From: Tetrahymena thermophila SB210
Lineage: Eukaryota; Ciliophora; Oligohymenophorea; Hymenostomatida; Tetrahymenidae
Length of the DNA stretch: 64,000 nucleotides
Direction of reading: 5' to 3'
Assembly (NCBI RefSeq): GCF_000189635.1
Contig: NW_002476417.1
Coordinates: forward strand, 124,001 to 188,000
This document shows, in pieces, positions 52,601-64,000 of the stretch; position 1 is the stretch's first letter; each line of letters begins with the position of its first letter. The notes beneath the pieces were generated by a model. That model searched no databases. It was not told where the DNA came from and worked only from the letters and a program-made list of their open reading frames with translations. The position numbers were made by a program, and so were the translations under genes.

Positions 52601-55600
52601 AATTTAATAGCATAGTTTGCTTCATAAATATTCCTTTTGGAAGTAGAGTTTTCTATATTTTCCTAAAAAAAGTAATTATTTAAATGTTTAAGAATAGTAA
52701 ATTTTACTTCATTTTCTCTGTGTGATATTAAATACATATTTGAAGGCATTCCAACAACATTCTTTTAATATCTTATAAGATCAAAGTGATCTTAGTAGTC
52801 TGAGTATATTAATCTAATATAATCTGCAAAGCTAGGATTCATTCTCCTTTGTACCTTTAGTTGTGCATACTCAACTTCATTTTTAACAAGCCTTTCTAAA
52901 AGTGATGTGTTAAAATTATATTTTTTCTCTAATTCATAATTGTTAACCGAGGGCTTCAACTGTTGATGATCACCAATCAAAATTAATTGTTAAGTTGATG
53001 GCTGTAAAACTGGTATCAATAAACTCTCAAGTACTTCACCAGCTTCTTCAATAATTACGATTGGGGATCTAAGATATTTTATGAGATGTGAGTTTATTGA
53101 AGCACCATTCAAAGTCATTCCTAAGCAATTAAAAATAAATAATAAATTAATTAATTATTAGAAAATTATATAAACATAATGAACTAAAAGAATATTTACC
53201 AACTATCTTACACTTACTTTCTACAATAATTCTAGCATCGTCTTGATTAAATTCCTCCTTGAATTGTTGTTAATATTAACTATATAACTTTAAGGATTTT
53301 TTAATTTCCTAAAAGGTCTATTCTTATTAATATTGTATAGCATAAGCTTTAAGATTATAAACTTAAGAATAGTCCAATTTAAATAGATTTAATTTTCCAG
53401 TTTTTATCTGCTATATTAATTTTTCTAGCTCGTTTTCATCGCATTTAACTTTTAATAAGTATGACTCCTATGCTTATTTTTCTAAAAATTTGATATTCAT
53501 GTTACCTTCTACATTAAATTCATTTTTATTTTCAAAATAATTTTCTTCTTCATCACTTTATTCTTCTTCTTCTTCTAATTGGTTTTAATTAGATTTATTT
53601 GCTAAATCCTACATTTATAAATTAGGATTTCTAAGTCTTTGTTCTTCTAAAAGCTTTTATTACTCTAATTACTAAACATCTATTTTTTTCTCATTAATTA
53701 TTTTTTGTTAATATTTTTATTTTTCAGATTTCATTTTTTTATTCCAATCTTTTGATTTTTCTTAAATTTATCTTAATTAATTATCTGTAATTATTTTAAA
53801 TTATTCGAGCTTACTTGATTCAATATTACATTACCACCAAAACTTTACTATTAAGTCTTACAAAGTGTAATAATTTATATTCTTTCTTTCTAATTAAAAG
53901 TTTCCAAACTTTTAGAATGAATCCATGATGCTTATAATATAAAAAATATTTAATTTATTAAAATTATTTGAAAAATTATTTATTTATTTTACTAATTTTT
54001 CAAATTAAAATCAAAATCATCTTAGTAAATGTCATAATCATCATCCAACAAAACATAATCTTCTACATTTTATGTAATTTTTTAATAGAGTTACTCAATT
54101 ATTTCAATTTATTCTCTTAGAAACCTTAGAGAAGGAGTATGGAATTTTTTATTGCTCTGCTTGTATTAGTCTTTAATATTTTTGATCAAGTAATTTTGCA
54201 AACTTTACTCTTAGCATCTGCCACCAATTCTCACAATTTTGTCTTCAAATTTTAAAATATGTTTCAAGAACTGATCTAAAGCATGATTTGTTTTGCAAAT
54301 CATTAAAATAGGTCTTCCTTATTTATTCCAAACGTGATAGTTATCTACTAACACCTTAACAGCCATACTACCAACAAATGTCTTGCCAGTACCTAATATA
54401 TATGTCTAAAATATGAACATTTATTTAAAATAGTAATTTTACCAGGAGGACCTTAAATAATCGACACTTATTTTGTTAAAATATTAGTAAGACATTCAAA
54501 CTAAGAATCATCAAAAGTACCCTTATTTACTGTATTCCAGTTTTGTCTTATTAAAATTAAATTATTACCTAATTTAGGTTAATTTATATCAATTTTCATC
54601 AAGTATGTTGTATTATAATTTATAAAATCAGGGTTGTCAACTCTCTTCTAGCAATCAATTATTATTCTTTCAAAAGGCAGTATTGTTTATTGTTAAATCA
54701 TATTTTTGATTCCTCTTAAAAAATGAGAATAAGCCTCCCAATAGTATTTTGCTTCAAATATTGTAACATTTGACTTTATAAAATATTATTTTTAAAAAAT
54801 TAATATTAAAGATAAATCTTTTTTTGAAAAGCTATTTTTATAAATTAAATCTAAATTATCTCATTTTAATTGGTTTCAATTCATTTAAAAAAGTTAGACT
54901 TTTTTAAAAATGTAATTATATTTAATAAAATTTTTTTAAATACTGCAGACAAATCATTAATAAATAAAAACTAAGAAAATAAATATTTTTTGCAAAATTT
55001 TTTTATATAATTATAAGACCAAATTTCAACCAAAAAATTAATGTTTTTTTTATGATATGTTACAATATATTCAAATGTTTATTTATTTTTCTGCTTTAAT
55101 TGATATTTACTGTTAATTAATTTGAAAGTTTGAAAAATTACTTAAGAAAAGAATCTTTATAAGTCATCTAGTATGTTAACAATTTCATCGCCTTACATGG
55201 TATCCATTTCTAACTCTGCTGTTATTGTGACAGTATTCTTTTCTTTAAATTCTTAATCTATATTTTTAGCTTTTCTTTTAACAACAAGATAAAAAAATTT
55301 GTCAAATTTATCATTTGTCAAAATAAGCAAAGACCCATTCATTAATCTTCTTGAATCATCCCATTTATAGTTCTTTTTGTTTCTTATGAATAAGGGTTAG
55401 GTATTGATAGTGAAAAATATGCCTGCTCTATCAAATTAGATATCTTTAATAATGCTATTACAATAAATATAAAAAACCCCTTATATGTTTTTATCTAATT
55501 TTTGATGATCTAACATTCCATTTTGAATTAAGGTTGATAAAGATAATTTTATTTCTTTGAAAAAATCTTTTTTATATTTTTATAAAAAATAAATCAAAAG

Positions 55601-57455
55601 ATTTAATGTATATATAAGTAATTTTACCTTCTCTTAAGAGGAAGAAATTATTCATCAAATATACATATCTACTAATATATGATCCTTTAATAGGAACTAC
55701 AGAATATCTGTTTGTGTTCTACAAGTTATTAGCAAACTCTTCTCTATTTGGTATAACAAAAATATTTTCACTACTTATATCTATTTCGCTTAAAGGTGTA
55801 ATTTATTGCTATTATGGTCTAAATTATTATATTAATCTCTTATACTAAATTTATTATTTTTTTTATTCTTAATCTTATACCCATTTCTCTAATTCTATAA
55901 ATTCTCTTTATAAAAAATTGTTATTAATTCGTTCTATTTTAAATACTTTTAACATTGAGTTAAGGTAAATTTTTATTTCTTTTTCATATTCAACAGGATT
56001 TAAGTAATCTTTAATGTAAATAAAAATTCTTGCATAATTCTCAAGTATTTTTTTTTTAAGATTTATTTCCATTTCATAAAAATCAGCCAGAATCCAGGAA
56101 ATAGATTTTTTAAATTGATCAGATAATAGAATAGATTTTAAATATTCTCTAATTTAGCTGTCTTAATTTTATTCATCATAATACATCATACGTTCACATA
56201 AATCAAAAAGAATTGTATATCCATCGATTTATTTGATTTCAGGTAAACATTATTTTACATCTTAAAATTAGGAAAAGAAATCAATTAATTCTTATGAATC
56301 TTTTTGAATTAATGATTTAAATTACTAAAAATTCATTCTATCAGATTTATTTTATTTCCTTAATCTAGAATTCTAATTTGGATTTTTTGTCTGTTATTAT
56401 GGTCTATTTTAAAAAAATAAACAATTTAAAATGATTTTAAATAAAAAAATAAATACTATAGATTGTCATTTTGTTATCTATAAAAATATTACTATTATTA
56501 TTCATCTATTTAATTATTTAAGTAGCTTTTTGTATTTAGGTTTCTATATTATTGAATGCCAGTCGAATTTAATTATTGACTTCGCTAATTATTTAGTAAA
56601 GATGAATGCATTCTATTGTTTTATTATTACTTATTTATTGCATTGTAATCCTAATTTTGTCATCAAATAAATAAATAAATAATTATTATATAAAAATATT
56701 AAATATTTACATAGCTGCTTTAACCTGTCTTATTTCTACTTTTTGATCTTTTCTCTTTTTTTCTTTAATCATTATCATCATTTTTACGATTCTTATTATT
56801 AATTATTTTATTTTTAATTTACATTATTGGTTTAGATAATATTTGTTTATTATGCAATTTAATTCTATTATATATTTTATTGCTTGCTTGAATCTTAATT
56901 CACTTTAGATGAATACGTTCTATTCTTTTTTAATGGTGTATATGTTGTATTTATCTAATTTAGATCCAAACTTAACAAGATACATAATAAATAAAAATTT
57001 ATTTAATAAAAATTAAAGTCTTTACTTAGACATTATTGTATCCATGATTTCTATTTTTTTTTCCTTTATCTTTATTTTTTTAATCATCATCATTATTCTT
57101 TGTTTGAAAGCCTTTTTGCTAACTATTATTGAGTTAGGACTAAAAATTAAACTCTTCATTCTATTGTTAATAATTTATTAGTTTGTAATATTCAAAAAAT
57201 GTATTTGCTTAATTACTCTGAAGTCATTTAATCTTTGTTAATTTAGATATTTTTGCATTTCTTAATCTGAAATTTGTTATGGTGTGCTTTTATTTATTTA
57301 TTTATAAGGTAAATATAAAGACAAATTATAAAATGATATTACAAATTATTCTTTTTTTTTGGTATTTTTCCTTCACTATTTATTCCAAATCCCCTTACTT
57401 ACTCTTCATTATTAGCGTTTATATTAAAACCACTTTATCTATTGCCTGTATACAT
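49692..57455 (-). CDS. Second ZNFX1-like SF1 RNA helicase with a long NFX1-type zinc-finger array
   Basis: Preferred model, twelve exons: 57455-57399, 57217-57026, 56954-56823, 56650-56457, 56403-55628, 55566-55142, 54773-54443, 54392-53993, 53930-53200, 53120-52708, 52662-51006 and 50938-49692. The sum is 6555 nt, giving 2184 residues. From 56650 rightward-to-left the frames are secure; the first three exons (Gln/Asn-rich, starting MYTGNRQSGFNINANNEE) are less certain. The helicase motifs are GPPGTGKT (~702), IIEEAGE (~1103), GDHQQLKP (~1134), VDNYQGEEN (~1285) and RINVSFSRAK (~1310). Residues ~1380-1890 hold about a dozen or more NFX1-like units of the form LxCGH..xxC with ~30-40 residue spacing (LLNCGHQNLLKC, LQCGHILLYTC). 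It shares several intron positions with its neighbour, so the two arose by tandem duplication. Confidence 0.88.
56651..56822 (-). other. Unresolved coding-like segment in the 5' part of the second ZNFX1-like gene
   Basis: In my preferred model this is an intron, but about 82 nt in its middle read as NRKNDDNDQRKKEKRSKSRN. That resembles NNDDDQKNKDKGKKNRNHGY from exon 2. Including it as an exon breaks the frame by one base. It may be a degenerate duplicated exon, an alternatively used exon or a sequence error. Confidence 0.4.
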
Positions 57456-59227
57456 AATTTGAAAAATCACTACAAATTTTTTATCTTATTTCAAAATAGA
57501 TTTCAATACTATTTTCGCATTAAATTATTACTGATATCAAAGAGAGAGAGAGAATAAAAATTTTTACAAATTAATTTGAAGTGTTTTGAGAAAATATAAC
57601 AAACAAATAAGAGTATTTTATTAAATTACAAAAGAAAGAAAAAATTTACTCAAATAGAATACATTTTTCCAAAAAAAACATTCAAAATATTTTTTGCAAA
57701 TAATTTGTGTCTAAAGAATATTAACTAAACATATGAAATTTAACAAAAAAATCGTTTAAAAAATAAATGCAAATTATCTCATTTTATATTAATGATCTTA
57801 ATATCATCTTAAAATAGTTTGTCTTATTTTAAAAGCCACTTTTTTGGATATAAATTAACTTAAATGCAATTATTTTTAAAATAAATATAATAAAAACTAT
57901 TCTATTTTATTTTGAAAAAAAAAAAATAACAAAATTTAACAATTTACTTCTTTTTAAAAAGTATTTACTTACTCTACTTAACATAACTATTTTATTTATC
58001 TCTTTAATAATATATTAATTACCTAAATCAATCAATTACTTTTATGTTTTTATGCATACAAAAATTTTATCTATAAAAAAATTAAATAAAGTAAAATTAA
58101 TAAACATTTAATAATTTCTAATATTTTTAATTCTTAATCTTTGATGTTATTTAATTTTATTAAATTAAAATAATTTTTAACTTTTTGACAATTTAAAAAA
58201 AAATTTTAAATAAAAATTTTTAAATATGTGAGGATATTTTTTTAAATTAAAATTAATTTTTATTTTTTATGTATTTCTCAATAAAATATGTCAAAATATC
58301 AAAAATCACTTCTTAATAAATAAATACACATAAAATTTTGAAGAAATTTTTTTTTTTTAAATTTATTCATAGAATGGTAATTAATTATAGTGGGAAATGC
58401 AATTTATTCTAAATGAAATAATAAATCAGGAGAACTTTTTTTCATATATAATATTTATATTAAATAATATTTTATGCATTAATTTATAAATTAATTGAAA
58501 AAAGATACAAATAATTGTTAGGAATGAAATTTAATAATATCTATTTTTGATTTTGATATCCCTTATTAGTATTGCAAGTATTGATATTAGAAAATAAGTA
58601 CTTTTCTTTTTTATTTTCTATACATGCTCTTTTTATCATATAACAAAGTCTTTAGAAACAATTTAAAATAGAAAACAAATAGAAGTTATCAATCTTATAA
58701 GTTTCGATTAGGATTTAGCTTTTAAAATTATTACTGAGGTGTTTTATTAGCACTCCCCTATTTATTTATTCGAAAATTCATTTAAATTTTCTCTATAAAT
58801 TAGAATACTTTTAAAATATTTTTAATTGAAATATTTTGTAAAAACTTGTTCTATATTTTCAATAATATTCATATACGACATATAATTATTGTTATATATA
58901 ACCTATTTTTATTTTAATCTTTTAATAAAAGTTTTATTTTGTTTTTAAACATTCAATTAAATTCATTTTTTTAATCGAATAATTGAATTCCATCATATTT
59001 TTAACATTTAATTAATGAGGATTGATAGTTAAAGTATATGAAAAAATGAAGAAAAAAATTTTAATTGGTCTTAAAAATCTTCTTTATTTTTAACAAAATT
59101 TATTTTAAATATTTTTAGAATCAATTATTTAATGATATAATTAATAAAACTCATAACTAAACTTAAAATAAATTTAAAAATATTTTTAAAAAATTAGTTT
59201 TATTTATTTATTTTTATTTATTTTATT
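57456..59227. promoter_or_regulatory. Intergenic region upstream of the second ZNFX1-like gene
   Basis: About 1.8 kb of extremely A+T-rich DNA contain a short GA microsatellite at 57541-57553. This region should include the promoter of the minus-strand ZNFX1-like gene and the 3' end region of the P-type ATPase homologue. No coding-like frame is found. Confidence 0.5.
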
Positions 59228-62200
59228 TCAAAAAGTTGCTATTTTTGAAAACCACCTTGTAGAGCGTGCAAAATATTTTCTTATTTCTTCATATAGTAAA
59301 ACAAAAACTGCAAATGGAGCAGCAGGTATTCCCCACTGCCAGAAATGAAGTGGTCTTGTACGGAATATAATTTATATTCCAGGAATTTCAACTAAAAAGA
59401 CGCAAATAATTAATTGTAGAATAATAGATACAGCAAACAATAAATTAAATGGAGTATGAACAAATGACCATCTAAGGGATTTTAGAGCAATAAGATTAGT
59501 AAATTAAAAGAAAACTATTGCAAGCAAATAAGATGTCTAGGCATAATTAAGCGCTTCTGATGTATAGCAAGCAGTATTTTCTGTTATTGTGGAGTAGTTG
59601 ATATAATCAGTAGGATCACAGTCAGACCAAGTAACAAGATTCTTCCACTTTTTATCATTTTAATCACAATAAACATAAAACTTTCTTAAATCTACTTTAG
59701 ATTAGTTTTTATCTGCCCAGTCAATAAATTAATGGGTAGGATTATAGTTTTAAATGTCATATTCACAGTCATTACTTAGGGTCATGAATAAGCTGTTCCA
59801 ATGGGGCATTGAAGGATCAAGAACAGTATCTGCTGGGATATCTAAGTGTGGTTTTGCGGTTTGAAGATAATTATTAACTACGTCAATATCATAACCCATA
59901 TTATTTGCAACATGCAAATCAGCAGTATATCCCTTTTTATCAAATAATTAAAATGTAGACTTAATAGGGAAACCAAGGTGATTCATGGTGGTGAAATAAG
60001 CACAAAATCCTGCTCCAGCAGCTATTGCTCCTATGAAAAAATAGGAGTAAAAGAATAAACCAAAAGTAGCCACCTTGTTAGAAGTTTACTTAGGTTAAGA
60101 GGTGATCTTCTACATGTTTCCATATTACTAATAATCTTACTTAATAAAGAGAATATCAATATCTGGATCTTCTTTAGCTAGAGAAAGAGCTGGAATAAAA
60201 TTAGTGACACAACTTAATAGTATCATGAACATAGCACTTAAGGCTAAAGGTATACGCAAAATGATGAATGCAAGTAAAGGCAGTATCTAAGACATTTTAG
60301 TACTTCCCGAAAGTGCAAATATCTTTTTGGTATTTTCCATATAGCATCTTCCCTCCTCTATGGCTTCTAAGGCTGCTGAAATATCAGACTAATACTTGTT
60401 ACGAATCAGTTAAACGTCACTTAAACCTTACAATAATGGAGTTGCCTAAGTTCCTGAAAAACTAATATCTCCAGAATTCATGAACATCAGATCAGTAATT
60501 TCATTAGAAATAACTCCAATCTTAAAGCCCATATGTCTCATATAAGGTATTAATAGCTTTTTTTATTCTTGAGAAGTATTAGCAAAAATACAAACTTATT
60601 TATTTAGGCAATCGAAAATGGGAGACTCTAATTCTAAAGTTGAATTTAAACCGTTTAGTCGAGCACCATTCATGACAACTGCTGAAACAGACTATAATTA
60701 GCTTTTAAGGTCTTCTTTTTCTTTTGTTTTATAAGTCTAGTCAATTAATATTTCATTCATTTTTAAATTCTAGAATAGACCACAATTTGAAGCAATAGAA
60801 AATGCTGTCACAGTGTCCTTCTCAGAAACAATAACAACTTTAGTACCAGAAGTTCTTGCTAATTTTAATGATCTTTCTAAATTATTTGCTGTAGGAGAAG
60901 AAAAAGAGAACAAACCTAACATAATGAAATCACTTAACTATCTCTTAACTTGACCTTCAACATCGAAGATTGAATTAACTTTATCTGATTTCAAGTCTTG
61001 CTTGCTTATAGGAAGTTTAGCAACAGCGATTATGTCTTCTCCTTTTATCTAAAATTTAGAAATAGCATCGCAGAATTTATCATAAATTTCTTCTGTAATT
61101 TTTGTTTTATCTTCGTAAATTAAAATTTGAGTGCATGCCTTCATAATTATATGTGGATTTCCTTTGATATAGATAGTATACTCTTCATTTGTGTTCTGGT
61201 TTTCTTTAACCAAAACTGCTGAGTATTAAGATCTCTCATCATAAGGAATCTTAAATAGATTTCCGTTTTCATTTATAACAATCGGAGATTGGAAACGAAG
61301 AGTGTTTACATCAAATACATTTTGGCAAAGTCTTAAAAGAGCAACATCTTTTAAATCTCCTTCTGCTTCATATGGCAAATAGTTATTTTAATTTAAGTTT
61401 TTTTACTATTTTGAGTCAAATTAAGAAGAGTTTGGTGTTGAAAATAAGGAATCATTTGCTAGTACAGAGCCAGTAATTAAATTCAAATACGATTTATTGC
61501 TAACAAAATAATCAATTTAATTAAAAATATCTTTTGATGAGTTGACTAATGTGTTGCTTACCCACATTCCAGTAACTTCAGTTTATGGCTTTTCTACTAA
61601 GGAGTCAAAATTAGTACAAATACAGTTAATATAAGATAGATTTTCAATTACTTATTCATATTTGTTAATTTTAAATGAAGCTTCTTGAGGCTGATAGTCT
61701 AATTTTTTTTAACTATCATCATTTTAGGCTTTGTTGCAACTACTTTTTTAGCGCATGAATTTAGCGAGATAAACCTATGTAAGAAGACCTTCAGGAACGA
61801 ATGCAATAAATACAGATCCTGCAAAAACAAAGCTGGTCATGTTTGAGCAGTCAAATGCTAATCTGCTAACAAGGATAAAGACTAAGGCAATAATAATCGA
61901 AAGGTATGAAAGATTTGTAGCGAAATGGTTAAGCTCAGATTTTATTGGATTTTTGAGCTTTACTTATTTACTGCCTTCAAATATGAGGGAATTGATTTGT
62001 TTCATGCAGAACGACTCATCAGCAGACATCAAAGCTATTACTTTACCTGAACCTTAGACTATCTTTGCTCCCTGAGGCACAACATTTTGTGATTTTAAAT
62101 AATTAGATGGATAATTGCAAAAAGTACTCAAAACTTTAGGAAGTTTTTCTTCAAAAACGGCAGAAATGTCTGCCTTCATAATCAATCCTCTATCAATAGT

Positions 62201-63184
62201 AAGCACTCTTGAATCAACTGGAACTAGTGAGTTCTATTAGAGGACAATAATATCTCCTGCGACAACACTTGATGTTTATATACTTACCTATTGGCCTTCT
62301 CTAATGACTGTGCAATATGAAGGAATGTATTTTTGTTTTACACTTTGTAACTTCTCTTGTTGCAGTTCATCAAATGACTTTCTTTTATTTAAAATAGCTA
62401 TCCAAACCAAAAAAAGAGCAAGCAAAATTTAGGATGGATCACTTTAATAGTATGCAAAGGAGAAAAAGAAGATTATTGCTGATAGAATTATAACAAATTT
62501 AAATTAAAGAAGAAGATTAATTACAACTTCATACCTTTAATTTAATACCTTTTCTAAATTAATTTAAGTTTTAGAATGCTAATTACTAAATTAACTTCTA
62601 TTTTAAACGATTTGGTTGCTTGAAAGACCTCTTTCTCCATCAAATTTGAAATATTGTTGGAGATTCTTCAAAGTCATCGCATGGTAAGGATAGTAGAAAT
62701 TTTGAGAGTTAGTTTAATTTTCTAAATAAAATGGAAACGTTTAATTTGCTTAAATATCACTTTTAGAAGCATTTGATTCTTAACACGTTTTTTCGTTTGA
62801 TTAGCTCGCTACAGGAAAAACTTTTTTGCCACTAGGTTTTTTGTTGTTAATTGGAGGAAATTAATCTTTATCTCTGCAAAGTTATTGCTTTTCATCATCA
62901 ATTAAATTATTCTGAGATTAATAGCGATTGGTAATATCAAGCTACTATTTTCTTTGTTATTGTTATTAGTTAATCATCATGAAATTATTTGAGAACACAT
63001 TATTCTAGCTATCATGCTCTTGATCTTTTATTAACTATTGATTAGATAGAAATGCTTCGTGCGGAGCAGTCTTTGCATTGAATGATCCTTTTTCAGAAGA
63101 GATATGAACCATGTTATCTCCATTCATAACAGGAACATGAGTTAATTACATGTTAATAAATGGCCTATCAAATGAATCTTCCAT
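59228..63184 (-). CDS. P2C-type (Na,K/H,K-ATPase-like) cation pump homologue lacking catalytic motifs
   Basis: A single exon of 1318 codons runs from MEDSFDRPFINMQL to KIATF then TGA. Residues 1-~180 are a Gln/Asn/Ser-rich extension. The P2C fold follows: MTLKNLQQYF..ERGLSSNQI, M1-M2, A domain (VIREGQQVSIQTSSVVAGD), M4 with VPEGLL (~466), P and N domains, M5-M6, M7-M10 and a C-terminus LLYEEIRKYFARS. Fold level is clear from gap-free stretches (IEEGRCYMENTKKI; FIPALSLAKE; FWQWGIPAAPFAVF). The catalytic sites are gone: TGES reads AVFE, CSDKTGTLT reads CTNFDSLVE (phospho-Asp to Asn, ~524), TGDH reads SEKD (~785), and GDGVND is not retained (~888). The two M6 ion-binding Asp of Na,K-ATPase are also replaced. 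The frame is intact over 4 kb, so it is under selection and is not a decayed gene. A pump activity is very unlikely; a chaperone, regulatory or scaffold role is inference. Confidence 0.9.
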
Positions 63185-63822
63185 CTCTATTTGCTTTTGA
63201 GTGTTTTATTTTTTGAAAATAAACAGATATATTTTTTAATAAATTAATTATAAATAATTGTAACATTCTTTCTTTATAAAGGCTCAAGTTTGAACAGATA
63301 TTTTATTAATCTATCAAACTTCAGGTTTTTTTAGGTTTAGTTAGAGATGATAAGTATTACAAATTAAAGACTAAAACAATCTAAACAATCAATAATTTTT
63401 AAAAAAGTTTATATTTTTTTTAATTAAAAGACTCAACAGCTTACTAAAATCATAAAACAATCAATCAATCATCATTAAGCTAGAAATAGTGCTTTTATAT
63501 TACAAATAGTATAATGTTTTCAATTTAAAAAAATCTGGTGTAATTGATTATATTCTTTAAATAATGTGTAGTGACATAGTGAATAGTTATTTTTATTGGA
63601 TAAAAGTATACTATTTTTATTCAATCCTAAAATTACAAAATATAAAATATCCAAAATTTACATATTTGAATGAATCATCAAAGCAAAAGTCTAATTTTTT
63701 AGTGTATTGTTTTTATTTATTTTAATGTAATGTAAATAATATCTTTAAATGAATGTATTTTGTTAATTATTATCAAACGCTTTACAAAATCTTAATTTTT
63801 ATTGATAATACCACTATAATAA
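63185..63822. promoter_or_regulatory. Divergent intergenic region
   Basis: About 640 bp lie between the P-type ATPase homologue (-) and the PPCDC gene (+). Both promoters should lie here. No other gene is visible. Confidence 0.5.
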
Positions 63823-64000
63823 ATGGATTCTCTTAATAACAAAATTTTAAACAAGAGGGAGCACAAAAAGAATCTTTTGATAGGAATAAGTGGTTCTGTT
63901 GCTACAATAAAGATTGCAGAATTGGTAGAAAACTTATCTAAAGCTAATTTGTTTGATATCCGAATAGTTACAACTGAAAAAGCGATGACTTTTTTAGATA
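63823..64000 (+). CDS. Phosphopantothenoylcysteine decarboxylase, N-terminal part, runs off the right edge
   Basis: The first 59 codons read MDSLNNKILNKREHKKNLL, then IGISGSVATIKIAELVENL and IRIVTTEKAMTFLD. This matches the start of the flavoprotein (HFCD) fold of PPCDC: the LxGxTGSVAAxK FMN-binding loop and the VVTTxxAxxF strand-turn. The enzyme decarboxylates 4'-phosphopantothenoylcysteine to 4'-phosphopantetheine in coenzyme A synthesis. The catalytic His and the substrate-recognition PXMNXXMW segment lie beyond the window. Another HFCD flavoprotein is possible, but the spacing fits PPCDC best. Confidence 0.85.
   Translation, partial: MDSLNNKILNKREHKKNLLIGISGSVATIKIAELVENLSKANLFDIRIVTTEKAMTFLD

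Noticed and set aside
16266..59026. An 18-base match (aattaatgaggattgata) between the paralogue D intron insertion and the spacer near 59008
   Set aside because: The flanking bases do not match. A single short match in DNA of this composition is not enough to call a dispersed element.
61839..62057. + strand 72-codon frame
   Set aside because: It is antisense to the membrane region upstream of M4 in the P-type ATPase homologue, whose minus-strand frame runs unbroken through it.
1..64000. Paramecium as the source organism
   Set aside because: Paramecium introns are about 20-35 nt, whereas the secure introns here run 45-669 nt, which fits Tetrahymena-like ciliates better. The genetic code alone does not separate them.
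1..64000. tRNA, rRNA, CRISPR, transposase genes or telomeric repeats
   Set aside because: I looked for G+C-richer islands, cloverleaf-like segments, regular spaced repeats and telomere-type C4A2 arrays and found none convincing. A covariance-model search would be needed to exclude small RNAs.

Overview
This window looks like macronuclear DNA of a Tetrahymena-like ciliate. It is very A+T-rich (about four fifths by eye). Every convincing gene is closed only if TAA and TAG are read as glutamine and TGA is the sole stop. GT..AG introns are mostly 45-120 nt, with a few of 300-670 nt. Standard-code ORF calls are therefore almost all fragments or shadows. I re-read both strands with the ciliate code. 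For each spliced gene I checked that the exon lengths sum to whole codons. The species is not decided by anything I can see; Ichthyophthirius or another oligohymenophorean is possible.

Layout, left to right. 1-692 (-): 5' part of a nucleoside diphosphate kinase 7 (axonemal NME7). 1757-6766 (+): a 1669-residue single-exon surface protein with LVIVD-type beta-propeller repeats, a cadherin-like domain and one membrane span. 7493-24919 (-): a tandem array of four full-length paralogues of an unrecognised two-membrane-span protein. Between the first and second lie two copies of a ~2.3 kb segment. Each copy carries a decayed 3' piece of the family gene and a small coiled-coil gene. 26133-28285 (+): a membrane-anchored TPR protein. 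28842-32927 (-): V-ATPase subunit a in ten exons. 36631-39185 (+): a coiled-coil/low-complexity protein. 40018-48370 and 49692-57455 (both -): two adjacent, diverged ZNFX1-like helicases, each with an NFX1-type zinc-finger tail. The first also has a very long Gln/Asn-rich head. 59228-63184 (-): a 1318-residue P2C-type (Na,K-ATPase-like) cation pump homologue that has lost its catalytic motifs. 63823-end (+): the start of a phosphopantothenoylcysteine decarboxylase.

Functional picture. There is no operon logic; the genes are independent eukaryotic units. NME7 fits a ciliated cell. V-ATPase subunit a fits a cell with acidic vacuoles. The propeller receptor-like protein, the two-span family, the TPR protein and the P-type ATPase homologue make the region rich in membrane proteins. 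The two ZNFX1-like proteins are the likely RNA-silencing or RNA-granule element: ZNFX1 homologues act with small-RNA pathways in animals, and a role here is inference.

The most unusual items are the pseudo-P-type ATPase, the Gln/Asn-rich helicase beside its zinc-finger-rich paralogue, and the segmentally duplicated, partly decayed two-span gene array. I saw no tRNA, rRNA, CRISPR array, transposase or telomeric repeat.
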